A stretch of 64,000 nucleotides of DNA from Scolanthus callimorphus (Eukaryota > Cnidaria > Anthozoa > Actiniaria > Edwardsiidae), in contig CM066923.1 in the NCBI GenBank assembly GCA_033964015.1, positions 8,669,978 to 8,733,977 on the forward strand, in the 5' to 3' direction. The notes under the pieces were generated by a model. The model was not told where the DNA came from and searched no databases. It worked only from the letters and a program-made list of their open reading frames with translations. The translations under genes and the position numbers were made by a program. Shown here in pieces: positions 1-11,400 of the stretch. The number at the start of each line of letters is the position of its first letter. Positions within the stretch are counted from its first letter, which is position 1.

Positions 1-987
1 AAAATCAACTTGACTATTTCGTAGAAAATATAATGAAAACATAGTCTTTTCTGATTCTCATATTTTATTAGGCAATCATGGCATTGCAAGAGACAACAAT
101 ACGAAGAAAATCGAAAGCAGCGAAGGAAACTTTACTCGCCAAAAGAGAAATTGCAAACTACTAAATTTGAAGTAGCTGATTTCAGGGTTAAAAAACATTA
201 ATCCCAAACAAAATTAATTTGGATCAATTGAATTGCTTACCTGCTAACTTGTTCCTTTCACGAATTTTTCACATGACAGTTTTGTGGCCGCTGAAGTAGA
301 AATTCTTCCGGACTTGAATAAAAACAGCACTCAAAACAGAGCCCTCAAAACTTGCACGAAAAGGAGCAAATTTTGCAAAAATAAACCTATCTATCAGTCA
401 TCGGATTTCCCAAACTACAGAAATCCATCTGAAACAGGTTCCTTTTCACTTGCTTTCAACTTCCAGAGCTTGTTTTAGATCCAGGGTGTTGTTTTTGACA
501 GCTTTTGTGACATTGGCGAGCTCAATCTTGCCTCCCGTTTCGCTTGATTCCGAGTGATGACGTAATTTCTATGGGAATCTCTATGGTATATCCATTTCTT
601 TCACATAGAAAATCAGCCAATCAGAGCGCGCGTTATATCGTGTCTATGTTATAATTTGTTCTTTTATGCGGGTTTTTACTGTATTTCTTAAATGTTTATT
701 TCAGTAATCAAAGGGCGCCTCATGAAAGGCCGAAGGTATGTATCTGTTACTTTTACTGGCAATTATCATCTGGAGCAGCACATGTTGCTGTCATTTGCAC
801 CCTTTCTTTTTCCTTCATCTAGTATATTTATTTCAGACTTCTTTGTTCTGCTATGCTGCCCATGTAATAGTTTTGTAATTTCCAGATCACCACACGTGAC
901 GAGAAGTTCAAACCAGGCTGTTGTCTGCGAGGTAATTGCTATCAGGTTATATAAGAGCATTCCTGTGATTTTTGCACTGTAGTAGAA
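1..987. other. Left flank, no gene recognised
   Basis: I see no convincing coding exon here. The sequence is moderately AT-rich. CCAAT-type motifs followed by GCGCGC occur near 617-632, a pattern that recurs in other dispersed repeats of this window. A 31-nt segment at 705-735 has an acceptor before it and a donor after it, but nothing ties it to a gene (see rejected items). Confidence 0.5.
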
Positions 988-2738
988 ACAGGAGCCCATC
1001 AACAGGAGTCTCCATCACCTATTGGTTGGCGTCCGAAGCACAGGGAGCCCATCAACAGGAGCCTCAATCACCTATTGGTGGGCGTCCGAAGCACAGGGAG
1101 CCCATCAACAGGAGCCTCCATCACCTATTGGTGGGCGTCCGAAGCACAGGGAGCCCATCAACAGGAGCCTCCATCACCTATTGGTGGGCGTCCGAAGCAC
1201 ATGGAGTCCATCAACAGGAGCCTCCATCACCTATTGGTGGGCGTCTGAAGAACAGGGAGCCCATCAACAGGAGCCTCCATCACCTATTGGTGGGCGTCCG
1301 AAGCACAGGGAGCCCATCAACAGGAGCCTCCATCACCTATTGGTGGGCGTCCGAAGCACAGGGAGCCCGTCAACAGGAGCCTCCATCACCTATTGTTTGG
1401 CGTCCGAAGCACAGGGAGCCCATCAACAGGAGCCTCCATCACCTATTGTTTGGCGTCCGAAGCAAAGGAGCCCATCAACAGGAGTCTCCATCACCTATTG
1501 GTGGGCGTCCGAAGCACAGGGAGCCCATCAACAGGAGCCTCCATCACCTATTGGTGGGCGTCCGAAGCACAGGAAGCCCATCAACAGGATTCTCCATCAC
1601 CTATTGGTGGGCGTCCGAAGCACAGGTAGCCCATCAACAGGAGCCTCCATCACCTATTGGTGGGCGTCCGAAGCACAGGTAGCCCATCAACAGGAGCCTC
1701 CATCACCTATTGGTGGGCGTCCGAAGCACAGGTAGCCCATCAACAGGAGCCTCCATCACCTATTGGTGGGCGTCCGAAGCACAGGGAGTCCATCAACAGG
1801 AGCCTCCATCACCTATTGGTGGGCGTCCGAAGCACAGGGAGCCCGTCAACAGGAGCCTCCATCACCTATTGTTTGGCGTCCGAAGCACAGGGAGCCCATC
1901 AACAGGAGCCTCCATCACCTATTGTTTGGCGTCCGAAGCACAGGGAGCCCATCAACAGGAGTCTCCATCACCTATTGGTGGGCGTCCGAAGCACAGGGAG
2001 CCCATCAACAGGAGCCTCCATCACCTATTGTTTGGCGTCCGAAGCACAGGGAGCCCATCAACAGGAGCCTCCATCACCTATTGGTGGGCGTCCGAAGCAC
2101 AGGTAGCCCATCAACAGGAGCCTCCATCACCTATTGGTGGGCGTCCGAAGCACAGGTAGCCCATCAACAGGAGCCTCCATCACCTATTGGTGGGCGTCCG
2201 AAGCACAGGTAGCCCATCAACAGGAGCCTCCATCACCTATTGGTGGGCGTCCGAAGCACAGGGAGTCCATCAACAGGAGCCTCCATCACCTATTGGTGGG
2301 CGTCCGAAGCACAGGGAGCCCGTCAACAGGAGCCTCCATCACCTATTGTTTGGCGTCCGAAGCACAGGGAGCCCATCAACAGGAGCCTCCATCACCTATT
2401 GTTTGGCGTCCGAAGCACAGGGAGCCCATCAACAGGAGTCTCCATCACCTATTGGTGGGCGTCCGAAGCACAGGGAGCCCATCAACAGGAGCCTCCATCA
2501 CCTATTGTTTGGCGTCCGAAGCACAGGGAGCCCATCAACAGGAGCCTCCATCACCTATTGGTGGGCGTCCGAAGCACAGGTAGCCCATCAACAGGAGCCT
2601 CCATCACCTATTGGTGGACGTCCGAAGCACAGGGAGCCCATCACCAGGAGTCTCCATCACCTATTGGTGTGCGTCCGAAGCACAGGGAGCCCATCAACAG
2701 GAGTCTCCTTCACCTATTGGTGGGCATCCGAAGCACAA
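988..2738. repeat. 53-bp minisatellite, about 33 copies, with 477-bp higher-order repeat
   Basis: A 53-bp unit is repeated head to tail about 33 times. Each unit contains GAGCCCATCAACAGGAGCC, then CCATCACCTATTGGTGGGC, then GTCCGAAGCACAG. Copies differ at a few diagnostic sites: TTGGTGGG or TTGTTTGG, and CAGGGAGCC or CAGGTAGCC. The CAGGTAGCC variant falls in groups at about 1624/1677/1730, 2101/2154/2207 and 2578. Nine units (477 bp) are therefore duplicated as a block. Because 53 is not a multiple of three and most units lack stops, long overlapping open frames of 149-237 codons appear in all three forward frames. They all encode the same permuted peptide repeat, so I treat them as by-products and not genes. 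Confidence 0.95.
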
Positions 2739-2798
2739 AGTAGATGAATCTATTTACGTCAATAGATTTTGAATCCAATGACAATTAGTATCATATAA

Positions 2799-2940
2799 TA
2801 GAACTCCATGCTGTCCAATTAAGAAAAAATTGGATGATTCAGAGGAACTCCAAATTGGACGAGGCCGCAGGCCGAGTCCAATTTGGAGTTCCGAGGAATC
2901 ATCCATTTTTTCTTAATTGGACAAGCATGGAGTCCTGTTA
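2799..2940. mobile_element. Small foldback (MITE-like) element
   Basis: Two arms of roughly 60-65 bp are near-perfect inverted copies around a GC-rich centre (GAGGCCGCAGGCCGAG). The outer tips read GAACTCCATGCTGTCCAATT on the left and the complement on the right. A related partial arm (CCAATTAAG..AATTGGACGATTC) lies at about 3020-3050. No protein is encoded, and no clear target-site duplication was seen. Confidence 0.75.
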
Positions 2941-3705
2941 TTTATTAATTATATAACATCCATGTTCAAACCCAAACTGTCCAATTTTAGCGCGAACTGT
3001 CCAATTAGAGCGCGCACGATCCAATTAAGAAATAATTGGACGATTCAAGAAAAATCAATCTGCCGGCACAATGGGATTTCGAGCTGGCTATATATTAGTC
3101 CCGGAACGAAATCGTATTATTCAAGGGGGGACGAGTGGCACGATCGCGTTCCGGAGCTAATCCTGCTGCCAATGAGAAGGCGCTAAATTCACCATCCAAT
3201 GATAGGAGGCCCAGAAGCTCCGCCTTTGGGACTGACGTTTTTGATTGATAAAACTGAGAATCCTAGTGAGTGTCCCCAGGGTGATGTTTCAGCAAGAAAC
3301 ACTGAGGCAAAACAAACTGCAGTGAAATAACCTAAATACGACTTCAAACTTGGTTCGAAAACATGGAAACTTCACCCTGGGACCAGGGTAAGTGTTATCA
3401 GAACAAGCAAACACCAACTCGTTGTTGCACTCGAATCTTGTTTGCCCAAAAATATTTTCAGCAAGTAAAACTAGCAATCCATTTCCATCCGCTTTAATTT
3501 GAACCAAAACGCTGCAAAACGCTGTTAATTTATCAGTCGAAAACTTTCTTAACAAATGTAGGCTAATATTTAGGTTGCTCCTAGTGAATTCACTGCTTTC
3601 TAGCTCTCAAAGTTACGCCGCTCGTGTTTCAATGGTTTTTTCGTTGTTTGCAAACCCAATGAAACACGTTTTTGAAATATTACTTCTCACGCTTAAAAAA
3701 ACATC
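2941..3705. other. Intergenic, no gene recognised
   Basis: Apart from the partial foldback arm near 3020-3050 I see nothing interpretable. Short open frames here lack splice context and look like chance. Confidence 0.4.
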
Positions 3706-3860
3706 CACAGGGAATTACTGCAAAAACCCAATCATGGGAAAAACTGAATTTCCCAAGGCACGCGCTAGGGAAGTATTCGGAATTCACACGGATAGCCATG
3801 GAAATCGGCCGAACAATTCAGATTTGCCCCATGGATGGGTTTCTGCAGAAATTCCCTGTG
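3706..3860. mobile_element. 155-bp foldback element, CACAGGG termini (CACTA/CMC-like MITE)
   Basis: Terminal inverted repeats start CACAGGGAATTACTGCA on the left and end GCAGAAATTCCCTGTG on the right. Both sides are flanked by ATC, consistent with a 3-bp target duplication. The interior is also palindromic (CATGGG/CCCATG motifs). A second member lies at 17412-17586. CAC-type ends with a 2-3 bp duplication suggest the CMC/CACTA group; that assignment is inference. Confidence 0.65.
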
Positions 3861-4054
3861 ATCAATTTCCCGTTTAAATTCAAAATATCCACAGTCTAAA
3901 AATAAACTCTTCATTCCTGTTCGATTCATAGCTCGTGCTTGAATGTACGGGGTCTCCTGTTGATGGTTCTTGGTAGAAATAATCAAATGGGCAATGTTGA
4001 GAGAAATTTACGTTAAACACGACAAATTACTGGATTTTATTTCTAACATTTCAG

Positions 4055-4224
4055 GAACCAGCGCTGACTATGGAGAATATGAACCAAACGAGACAAGCGA
4101 TTTAGCAGCCCCGTCTGTGGGTAATCACGAGGATGTAAACACTGGTAACTACGATCAACACGTGACAGCAACGACCAATCGCGATAGAGGGACTACTGGT
4201 TATCCTCACAGGGAAATCCGCTGA
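4055..4224 (+). CDS. Candidate terminal coding exon of an unidentified gene
   Basis: A good acceptor (TTTCTAACATTTCAG ending at 4054) precedes 57 open codons ending in TGA at 4222-4224. The peptide is polar and acidic with several Tyr (a DYGEYEPNETSD stretch) and resembles a cytoplasmic tail in composition only. The exon would be entered in phase 1. I could not find a matching upstream donor in the window, so this may be the last exon of a gene starting to the left, a relic, or chance. I do not recognise the family. Confidence 0.22.
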
Positions 4225-4401
4225 CCACAACCAATCACATACTTATAGAAATCACAATGACATACTTATAGAATTTAAAACGTTGCCCGGCGAAGATAGT
4301 TCAGCAAAAGCGAGTCATGAAAGTTCCCGTTGAAGTGGTGCGCTCAGATTTTGCAAATTGTTACTCGTGTATGTCGAACTCCTACACAGGTAGACCGCGT
4401 T

Positions 4402-4658
4402 ATTCGCCTTTGTCACACAAGCGCCATCTTGGATTTTTCAGCAGATTTATTCAGCATGGAAACGAGGCCAAGCAGGACGCGGGTTTTGCTCATGTTGGAA
4501 AGCGAAGCCCTATGCTGGGATTTATGGTACAAAAGTTGACCAAGCTACCGAAGAAAACTTTTATTTGCCTAGAACCAAAAAGTTGATTGGCTCATTGCTT
4601 TTTTCTGCTTTGCCGGGTCATTCTGTAAACAAAATGGCGGCGCGTGACAAAGGCGAAT
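4402..4658. mobile_element. Foldback element with ATTCGCCTTTGTCAC termini
   Basis: The left tip ATTCGCCTTTGTCACAC and the right tip TGACAAAGGCGAAT are inverted copies, followed inside by a CGCCATCTTGGA motif and its complement. The same termini bound the element at 13478-13622 in intron 6 of RTK A, so this is a dispersed family of at least two copies of different internal length (257 and 145 bp). Confidence 0.7.
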
Positions 4659-6201
4659 GCATGGCGAGTCATTGACGAAAAGGCAACACCTTTCTTCACT
4701 GTTTCTTTATAGAGCGGTTTTCGTACGATTGTCGTGAGTAATTTGTAATCACTTTGTCATCACTCCTATAGGTTTTTTTTGTATTTCAACATCTTAATTT
4801 ATTTTCCCCTTTTCTTTTTTCTTACAAAACACACAATTACTCAACCCTAAAGACCCATACTGCCGTGCCACAACAAACATCAGGGAGAAAAAAAAAAACA
4901 CAAAAAAGGAAACGTGAGAACAAATAAAACAAACAAGCGAAACAAAGACGGACAAAATCGATGAAAAGGCAAGCTATAAAATTATACGTGTGTAGTACTT
5001 AACTCCTGAGAACGTTTATCAAACTTTTATCCTATAATTATTTATACGACTGTGACGTCATTTTACCATATAATGTCAAAATTGAGTGCAGATATGGAGC
5101 CGTATTAACAACATTTTTACCACGATGATGGCGTAAAGCGTGGTAAATAAGAGTCCACACACCACTGGTAGGACAAAATACGGTAGCAAAGCAAAAACGA
5201 AGAATTCGATAAAAACGTTCGACTTTGCCGACGTTGCTAAACTTCGTTATTAATAGAAAATAATCCTCCTTATACCTAATTTGGAAGGTCTGCAAGTCCT
5301 GGCAAAGATATTTATACGGAAAAGATATTTGACGCACGGGTGGCGAACAGATCCATGGCAACAATGCCCGGTTCCGATCAAGGGACTGAGAACTGTGAAC
5401 TCATGCATGGGGCCTGCATCCCCCTCCCCCCGGCTACGGGGACAATATGATGACGTCACTACCTCACAGGGCAATCCGCTGATCAGAATCGACCAATGCA
5501 AATGTTGGCCAGCGGTAGTAGGTCTATTGAGCATGCGCACTAGGGTATTCACGACAAAAGTAAGATGACCGAGAAAAATACTCCACTACTGACTACAGGT
5601 GGCCGGCCTTTCATAGTTTCACGAGGGAAGTCCGGCCTCGCCAGTCTGTCGTCGTAGCTAAAAGAACAAAAAAAAAGAAAATCTTCCCTCCGAATCCTCT
5701 CGCTAATTATGCGATGCGTGTACATTTATTCTAAAATCAAAAGGTTTTAGTTGCAGCCCTGATTTTGGAGTGCCATTTCCGTTGCGGTAATGGGATTTCT
5801 TTTTCCTTTTTATGGACCCCTTTGATAGTGTATACCTTACGAATATGAGATACCCAGGGATACCACACTTTTTTAAGTAGTCTATTTGGCCAACAAGTTA
5901 TACAACTGCAAAACCCGTTTCTGCGCGTTTAGGGAAGAGGTCAAAACACTTGTACTCGAATGGTGCCCAATTTGTTCAGGGGAGGTGGTGGGTACCGGCA
6001 TCTACCCCCTTAGGTACCCAATACCCCTTTTCAGACGTAATTTTCTCAGAGCATGATCTAGGGGTACCTGATTTTATTGCACAGATGGACTCCTCTCGCT
6101 GCGAGAAAAGCGTTGGAGCATACACCTTTTTAATATCTATTTTATTTAAGGAGATAATTGCTCTAAAATTCAGCTCTGAGAGGTAGGTGGCTCCGGCACC
6201 T

Positions 6202-6237
<36 letters not shown>

Positions 6238-8339
6238 AATGGGCACCCACAGAAGTACGGATGTTTTGACCTCTCCCCTTACATGTTACAGTTTAGGGCG
6301 TAAAACTAACAGAGCTTGCACGCAACTTCCCAGAATTAGACCGGCACTCGCAGGGGCGTAGCCAAGATTTGAGAAACGGGAGGAGGGGGGGGGGGGGGGG
6401 GGGGTCACGTCTGTACAAATGTATGGTTCCCCTTTCCAGTTTTTCTTTTTTTTTCTTAATGTTTACTGTATTTTTCTTCTAAAAATGGGGAACCACAGGC
6501 ACCCCAGGACTCGTAATGTAATTTGTACTGTATCAGTATTGGTTAACCAAACTGAAAGATGCTGTGATGTACGGAAGTTACCTTTAGCGTTAAAAGTACT
6601 AGGAAATATTGTCAACGAAAAGCTTCAATCGACCGTCACTTTGTCAGCCGGAAAGTATCCGTTTCCATCTGCTGAATTATGGAATGGAATGCTATATTTT
6701 CGATTGAATTCGGTAAATCGAGTATTAAAGTTTGTTTGCAGATAGTTATTTTGAGATGACTACACTTTTAAGACGAATTAAAATTAGTCGTCTAAGCCAA
6801 TATCCAATGTTAACAATAACAAAGGACTAATTGCCTAGTGCTCTTTAAGATATTTTGGACCGCGTTTAATGTATTTTATTTTCGCGATATCACTTGTTGT
6901 CAGAGGCCTCTCCCAAGGAGGATTTGAGTATATTAGTATAGAGTTCTAAACCAGCTGGGGCATTTAATTTCAGGTATTCCAGATGATAATTTCAGGTATC
7001 TGGTACCTTAGTAGATGCCATTTAAAGTAATTTCTAAAGTGACTATAAGACCTAAGTCCACTTGGATTTTGAAAGTGTCATTCTAGCGTTGTACTAGAAG
7101 GAACTACTTGAAGAGACACTCCCATCCAGTTTTACATAAGAATCAATCCGAACAACGAAATACAACAGCTAACCTTCAGAAAACGAATGACCGTCTTTGA
7201 AAAACGATGAAAATACCGAATAATGGAAATAAGCATTTGAAACAACCAGAACTATGTGGGTGTTTATCCTAACCTTCTACGTACTAGACCTCCTATTCTT
7301 TGTTCCCGTCAGTTGCAGCTACCCGTCTACACGCGCGATAAAAACAAGCTCTTTCTGCACTTGAAACTTTTGAGTTTTGACAGTGAAACGCCAATGTTTT
7401 GACTGAAAAACATGACATTTTGGCCACAATATTCAAGCTCGTAATTCCATTTCAACAGAAATCATTGAAAAAAGCTAATATTCCGGTAGCTTCTGTTTAG
7501 GAAGAAATAAAGCTAAACTAAACTTTAAACCTTTTCCACTCACGAGAGGCGTCAAAGTTCGCACATGGGCGGGCAAACTTTGAAGTTCAACTGTCAAAAC
7601 TATGTTTCATTTGAAGACAGAACAATGTATTTGTCGAGCGTGTAGACGGGTGGTTGCAAGCAACTGTATCGAGGCGTAGCCCGGTGAGTGACCTTCGCGA
7701 AAAGAAGACAGCAAATCCTACTCTGCAAGGTCTTGTTTGAAGTTCAAATCTTTTGTTAAAATTTTAGATGCCCAATAACATTTAGTTTTGTTTTCGAGGC
7801 ACTATCTTCTATATTCCAAGTCATGGAATACGATTTTTTAAATAGATGTATCTTGAGCAAATAATACATTGAGTTTAAATAAGTGTTATCGCTTTCGGTG
7901 TTATTCAGGTTTTAAAAAGGCAGATAATATTTACGTGACTGTAGTTGAACCACATTAACTTCAGAACTACCAAAACTATTCGCAAAGCGACAACTGTCAA
8001 AGATCGGCGACTGTTTCTCTCTGAAATTGTCACCGCCTCATTAAAATGATTGGGGCGCGGGGGACGCGTTTTAGCAAGGCGGAACACCAAACCGTCTTGC
8101 GCGTTGCGAAAGGACACTACGCATTAGTCAAAATTCTGCAGTGAAGAAAACTTTTTTTATCACAAACACTTCGTTGCAATTGACATTGGGTTTCATTCAA
8201 GCCTCAACAGGTTTTTCCTGATTTCTACGAGAAACAGAAAACGGAACTCACACGGCAGGCTTCCATGTACAGTGGAAAGTGATTAGCGAAAAGCGAAAGT
8301 GTGTTGAATGGCGTGTTATCCTCGGAACGGAAATAAATA
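4659..8339. other. Intergenic, repeat fragments and homopolymers, no gene recognised
   Basis: Recognisable items are a run of about 33 C at 6203-6235, a run of about 20 G at 6385-6404 next to GGGGCGTAGCCAAGATT (a motif often seen at DNA-transposon ends), and a copy of a dispersed repeat at about 6640-6765 that recurs at 9902-10262, 24239-24426 and 29338-29470. The rest shows no splice-consistent exons and no long open frames. Confidence 0.5.
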
Positions 8340-8428
8340 ATTCAGAGCACCAATCAAAGAGTGGTAAGCTCACTATATTGCAAGACGTTTCAGTTTGTCT
8401 AACCAAATTCTAGCGCAGTTGCTCGAGT
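8340..8428 (+). promoter_or_regulatory. Proximal promoter of RTK A, conserved with RTK B
   Basis: A CCAATCA box at 8350, an AT-rich TATATTGCAA block at about 8374-8383, a TTTCAG-TTTG stretch and CCAAATTCTAGC precede the start codon. The same motifs appear in the same order upstream of RTK B (25278-25363). Surrounding sequence is not conserved, so this block was either kept by selection or copied with the gene. No transcription start can be fixed from sequence alone. Confidence 0.5.
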
Positions 8429-8483
8429 ATGAAGATTGCCACATCGTTACGGTGTTTGCTCTTTGGGGCATTTATTTATCAAG
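8429..8483 (+). other. RTK A exon 1: signal peptide
   Basis: Eighteen codons plus one base (phase 1 exit) encode [18 protein letters not shown], a basic start followed by a hydrophobic core typical of a secretory signal. The start is supported by RTK B, whose exon 1 is also 55 nt, begins MKIAASL and has the same donor AAG|GTCAGTG. Confidence 0.8.
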
Positions 8484-11400
8484 GTCAGTGACCCATAGGG
8501 TAAATGCTATTTTCTATTTTTTAACCCTAACATTCTTTTGCTAATTTCTTGCGAATATTGCACCTTATTTAGTTCCTGAGACCCGTAGATTATATCGTGC
8601 TCCTTGATATTAGTTTCATTCTGGTGCAATTGACATTGCAAACGGTTGGAGTGATAAACAAAAACAATCAAATTTCAAACTTTTCAATTTTCAATTTCAA
8701 TTTTCGCTATACAGTTTCCTTTGAATGATTGTCTACCCTAGTTCACTATGTTCGATTTGCTCGAGCGAAAAGCGGGACCGACACGAAGAAATGGGATGCA
8801 ATGCTACATTTTTATCGGGATGTTTGAGATAACGCATCATTACGGCTGATTTTTTAACATAATTTCTTCTGATGTCTTATGCGAATAGTCTTCCAATACA
8901 GTTTGATAAGAGCGGGTTTTCAAATAAGCGTCGTACTAAGAAAGCCAGGCTCATGCTTTTTCTGTTTACTTTGCGCTCGCGTCGGCCCTACTGTACTGGT
9001 TGGGTCTTTGTTGTGTCAGCCAATCAGATTCCAAAATTAATCAAAGACACGATATAATTTACACGTTTGTTGTGCCTATCTTTGACCATGCTTCATCATA
9101 GAATCAATCAGGCTGAAGCAGTCGAGTGCTTCGCGTGAAGTTACGTATTTCGCGATTACTTCCTCCTCTTTGTGTGGTCGCCAGCTTTGTGTGCAAATTA
9201 ACAAGCTGAACTCTTTTTAACTCTGGCATATATTGCTTTCTGCAGTACGCATTGATAATGGCGCCATGAGGATGCATAAACGTTTGAGTTTTAAAGCCCA
9301 TCTACACGACGTTTTTGGCACGGCTCGGATAGAAGTGGTTCTGGGATGTTCTTGCCATGTAGTCCAATCACTGATGAAATTTCGGTCCGGCTCGGACAAA
9401 ATTTAGTACGGCAAAGCCATTAATACACAGCGCAAATGTACCCGAGTCGTGTCATTAAATTTGGTACCCGTTCACTTTTTATCCGCGATTTCACTGTACA
9501 AACGTGCTCTTTTTTACTATTTCAGTGTTGAGCCTCACAGGAGCGTTTAATTTCCTGTCTACACCTGGGCAGCACATCAAAGGGATCCGTGGATCATCAC
9601 TCAACTTTACATGGGAATTCACGACCTCTCCATCGAGCCCAACAACCTTACAGAGAATTATCTTTGGTATTTGGAACAGTAAATATGGATTTTTGGACAA
9701 GAATTTACTGCTCATGTACCGGCGCAATTCGCGAGGCCCTTGGAAATTTATTACTAACAAGGATGCAGTGGTTCATGGGTACATTGGCAGAGTGCGATGG
9801 GTGGGAGACTTGTCTGAGCATGCGCGGTTTAGAGCGAGTTTTGAGCTGTTGGATATCAAGGAGCAAGATGCAAGTGTGTATGCGATACAGGTAAAGCCTC
9901 AGTCAGCCGCCATTTTGTCAGCATAGCAACATATCGAGCCAGAGAAGGCATCCATTTCCATCGGCTGATTTAGGGAATGTAGTGCAACAATTTCAATAGA
10001 CCTCCTCGGCTTGGGCGTAATGTTTTGCCCATTTCAGATCACGTGGCATTCCTATGAGTATTCTCTCTTTGTTTGGAATGCTTCCATATTCATATATCCT
10101 TCGGTGCGTAGCAGAAAAAGAAAGAGAGAATACTCATAGGAATGCCACGTGATCTGAAATGGAAAACATTACGCCCAAGTCGAGAGGTCTATTGAATTAG
10201 TAAATCAAGACCAAACTTTGTTTGTAGATAGTTATTTTCGAGATTTATACACGTGCTCGAATGAAAACAATAAAAGGGGGATTCTTGTTTTCTTTTCAAA
10301 AATACATTACGCCTTGAACAACGTATTTTCAAAACACTTGTGGCAAAGTGTAAAATTTGGTTATTTTACCTCACTTGTCTCATAAATACCAAGGAAGTTC
10401 CCCAATTCCCGATATCCTTTTTGACAGGCCTTTTTCTAGGTCTTGCGATCGATCGATATTTTCTTTACCGACGCCACCTTCTTTGCTCACTGCAAGCTCC
10501 TTTACATTGACCAGTTGGGACGTCCACACGCGGTACATGCGTATTAGCCATGCGTTCTATCAGGAGTCCACTGTCCGCCCCACCAACACGGTACATAATC
10601 CCAGCTATTTTTAATAGCACCAAAATTAGTTATGCCTTTTCATTGATTCTATAAATACCACTTATCTACTGTAATGGGCGCAAGCAGATCAGCACTCTAC
10701 GTAATGATCTCTTGGTCCTATTATGAGCCTTTTCAAAATCTGATGTGTTCCTTTTTTTCAACAGATTGACTTGAGAGACGAATACGGAACGACTGAAAGT
10801 GATCACACCAATCTGACAGTACTGGTAAGTTGAATTAGAGAGCCTGTTATGCCCGGGGGGGACTCCCATATTTTTTGACCGGGGATGATCGTCGGAAATT
10901 TTCAGTTTCACCCCTAAAAGATACCAAACATGGCGGGCCATAGCGTGGCTCAAAAAAATTTTTACCCTAAAAGATACCCTAAAAGATGAGGTCTTATGTG
11001 CCAAGTCAAGTAGGCGCGAAGGACACAGGTAACAGGGGAAAAATACCCATGAAGACATTTCCGTGTTCGTTTCTAATTCATCGTCTTCTCATCGAATAAT
11101 CTCTCTTTCTTACACGGTTTTTAGAAGCACCATCATGAGAAAAAGCAATTTGGACACAGTTTCGGCCCTAAAAGATACCAATCTGCCTAAAATTTATTGA
11201 AGATCAAGATCACCCCTAAAGGAGACCAAACCAACGTGATTTTAACCCCTAAAAGATACGACGATCATCCCCGGTCAAAAAATATGAGAGTCCCCCCCCC
11301 CCCCCCCCCGGCTGTTATGTCATCCGCCATTTTTACAGCATAACAAGGAGGCAGGGGCCCAAGGTAAACAGCTACTTTCCTGTCAATTTTGGTGCCATGA

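Larger units (their letters stand above)
9526..10824 (+). other. RTK A exons 2-3: membrane-distal Ig-like domain 1 (Cys-less)
   Basis: Exons 9526-9890 and 10765-10824 encode residues about 19-160. A V-set-like pattern is visible: LNFTWEF at the B/C-strand position, RVRWVG, and [20 protein letters not shown] near the F strand. The two cysteines normally linking B and F strands are missing (Phe at the B position, no Cys after the Tyr). Assignment as Ig-like is from pattern only. Confidence 0.65.

Noticed and set aside
705..735. 31-nt microexon-like segment between a good acceptor and donor, same phase pattern (1 to 2) as RTK exon 11
   Set aside because: No sequence similarity to exon 11, no neighbouring exons in a compatible phase, and its joining to 4055 would create a stop. 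Chance is likely.
972..2747. Nested forward open frames of 149-237 codons in the 53-bp array
   Set aside because: All frames encode the same permuted repeat, have no splice or promoter context, and are explained by a stop-poor unit with a period not divisible by three.
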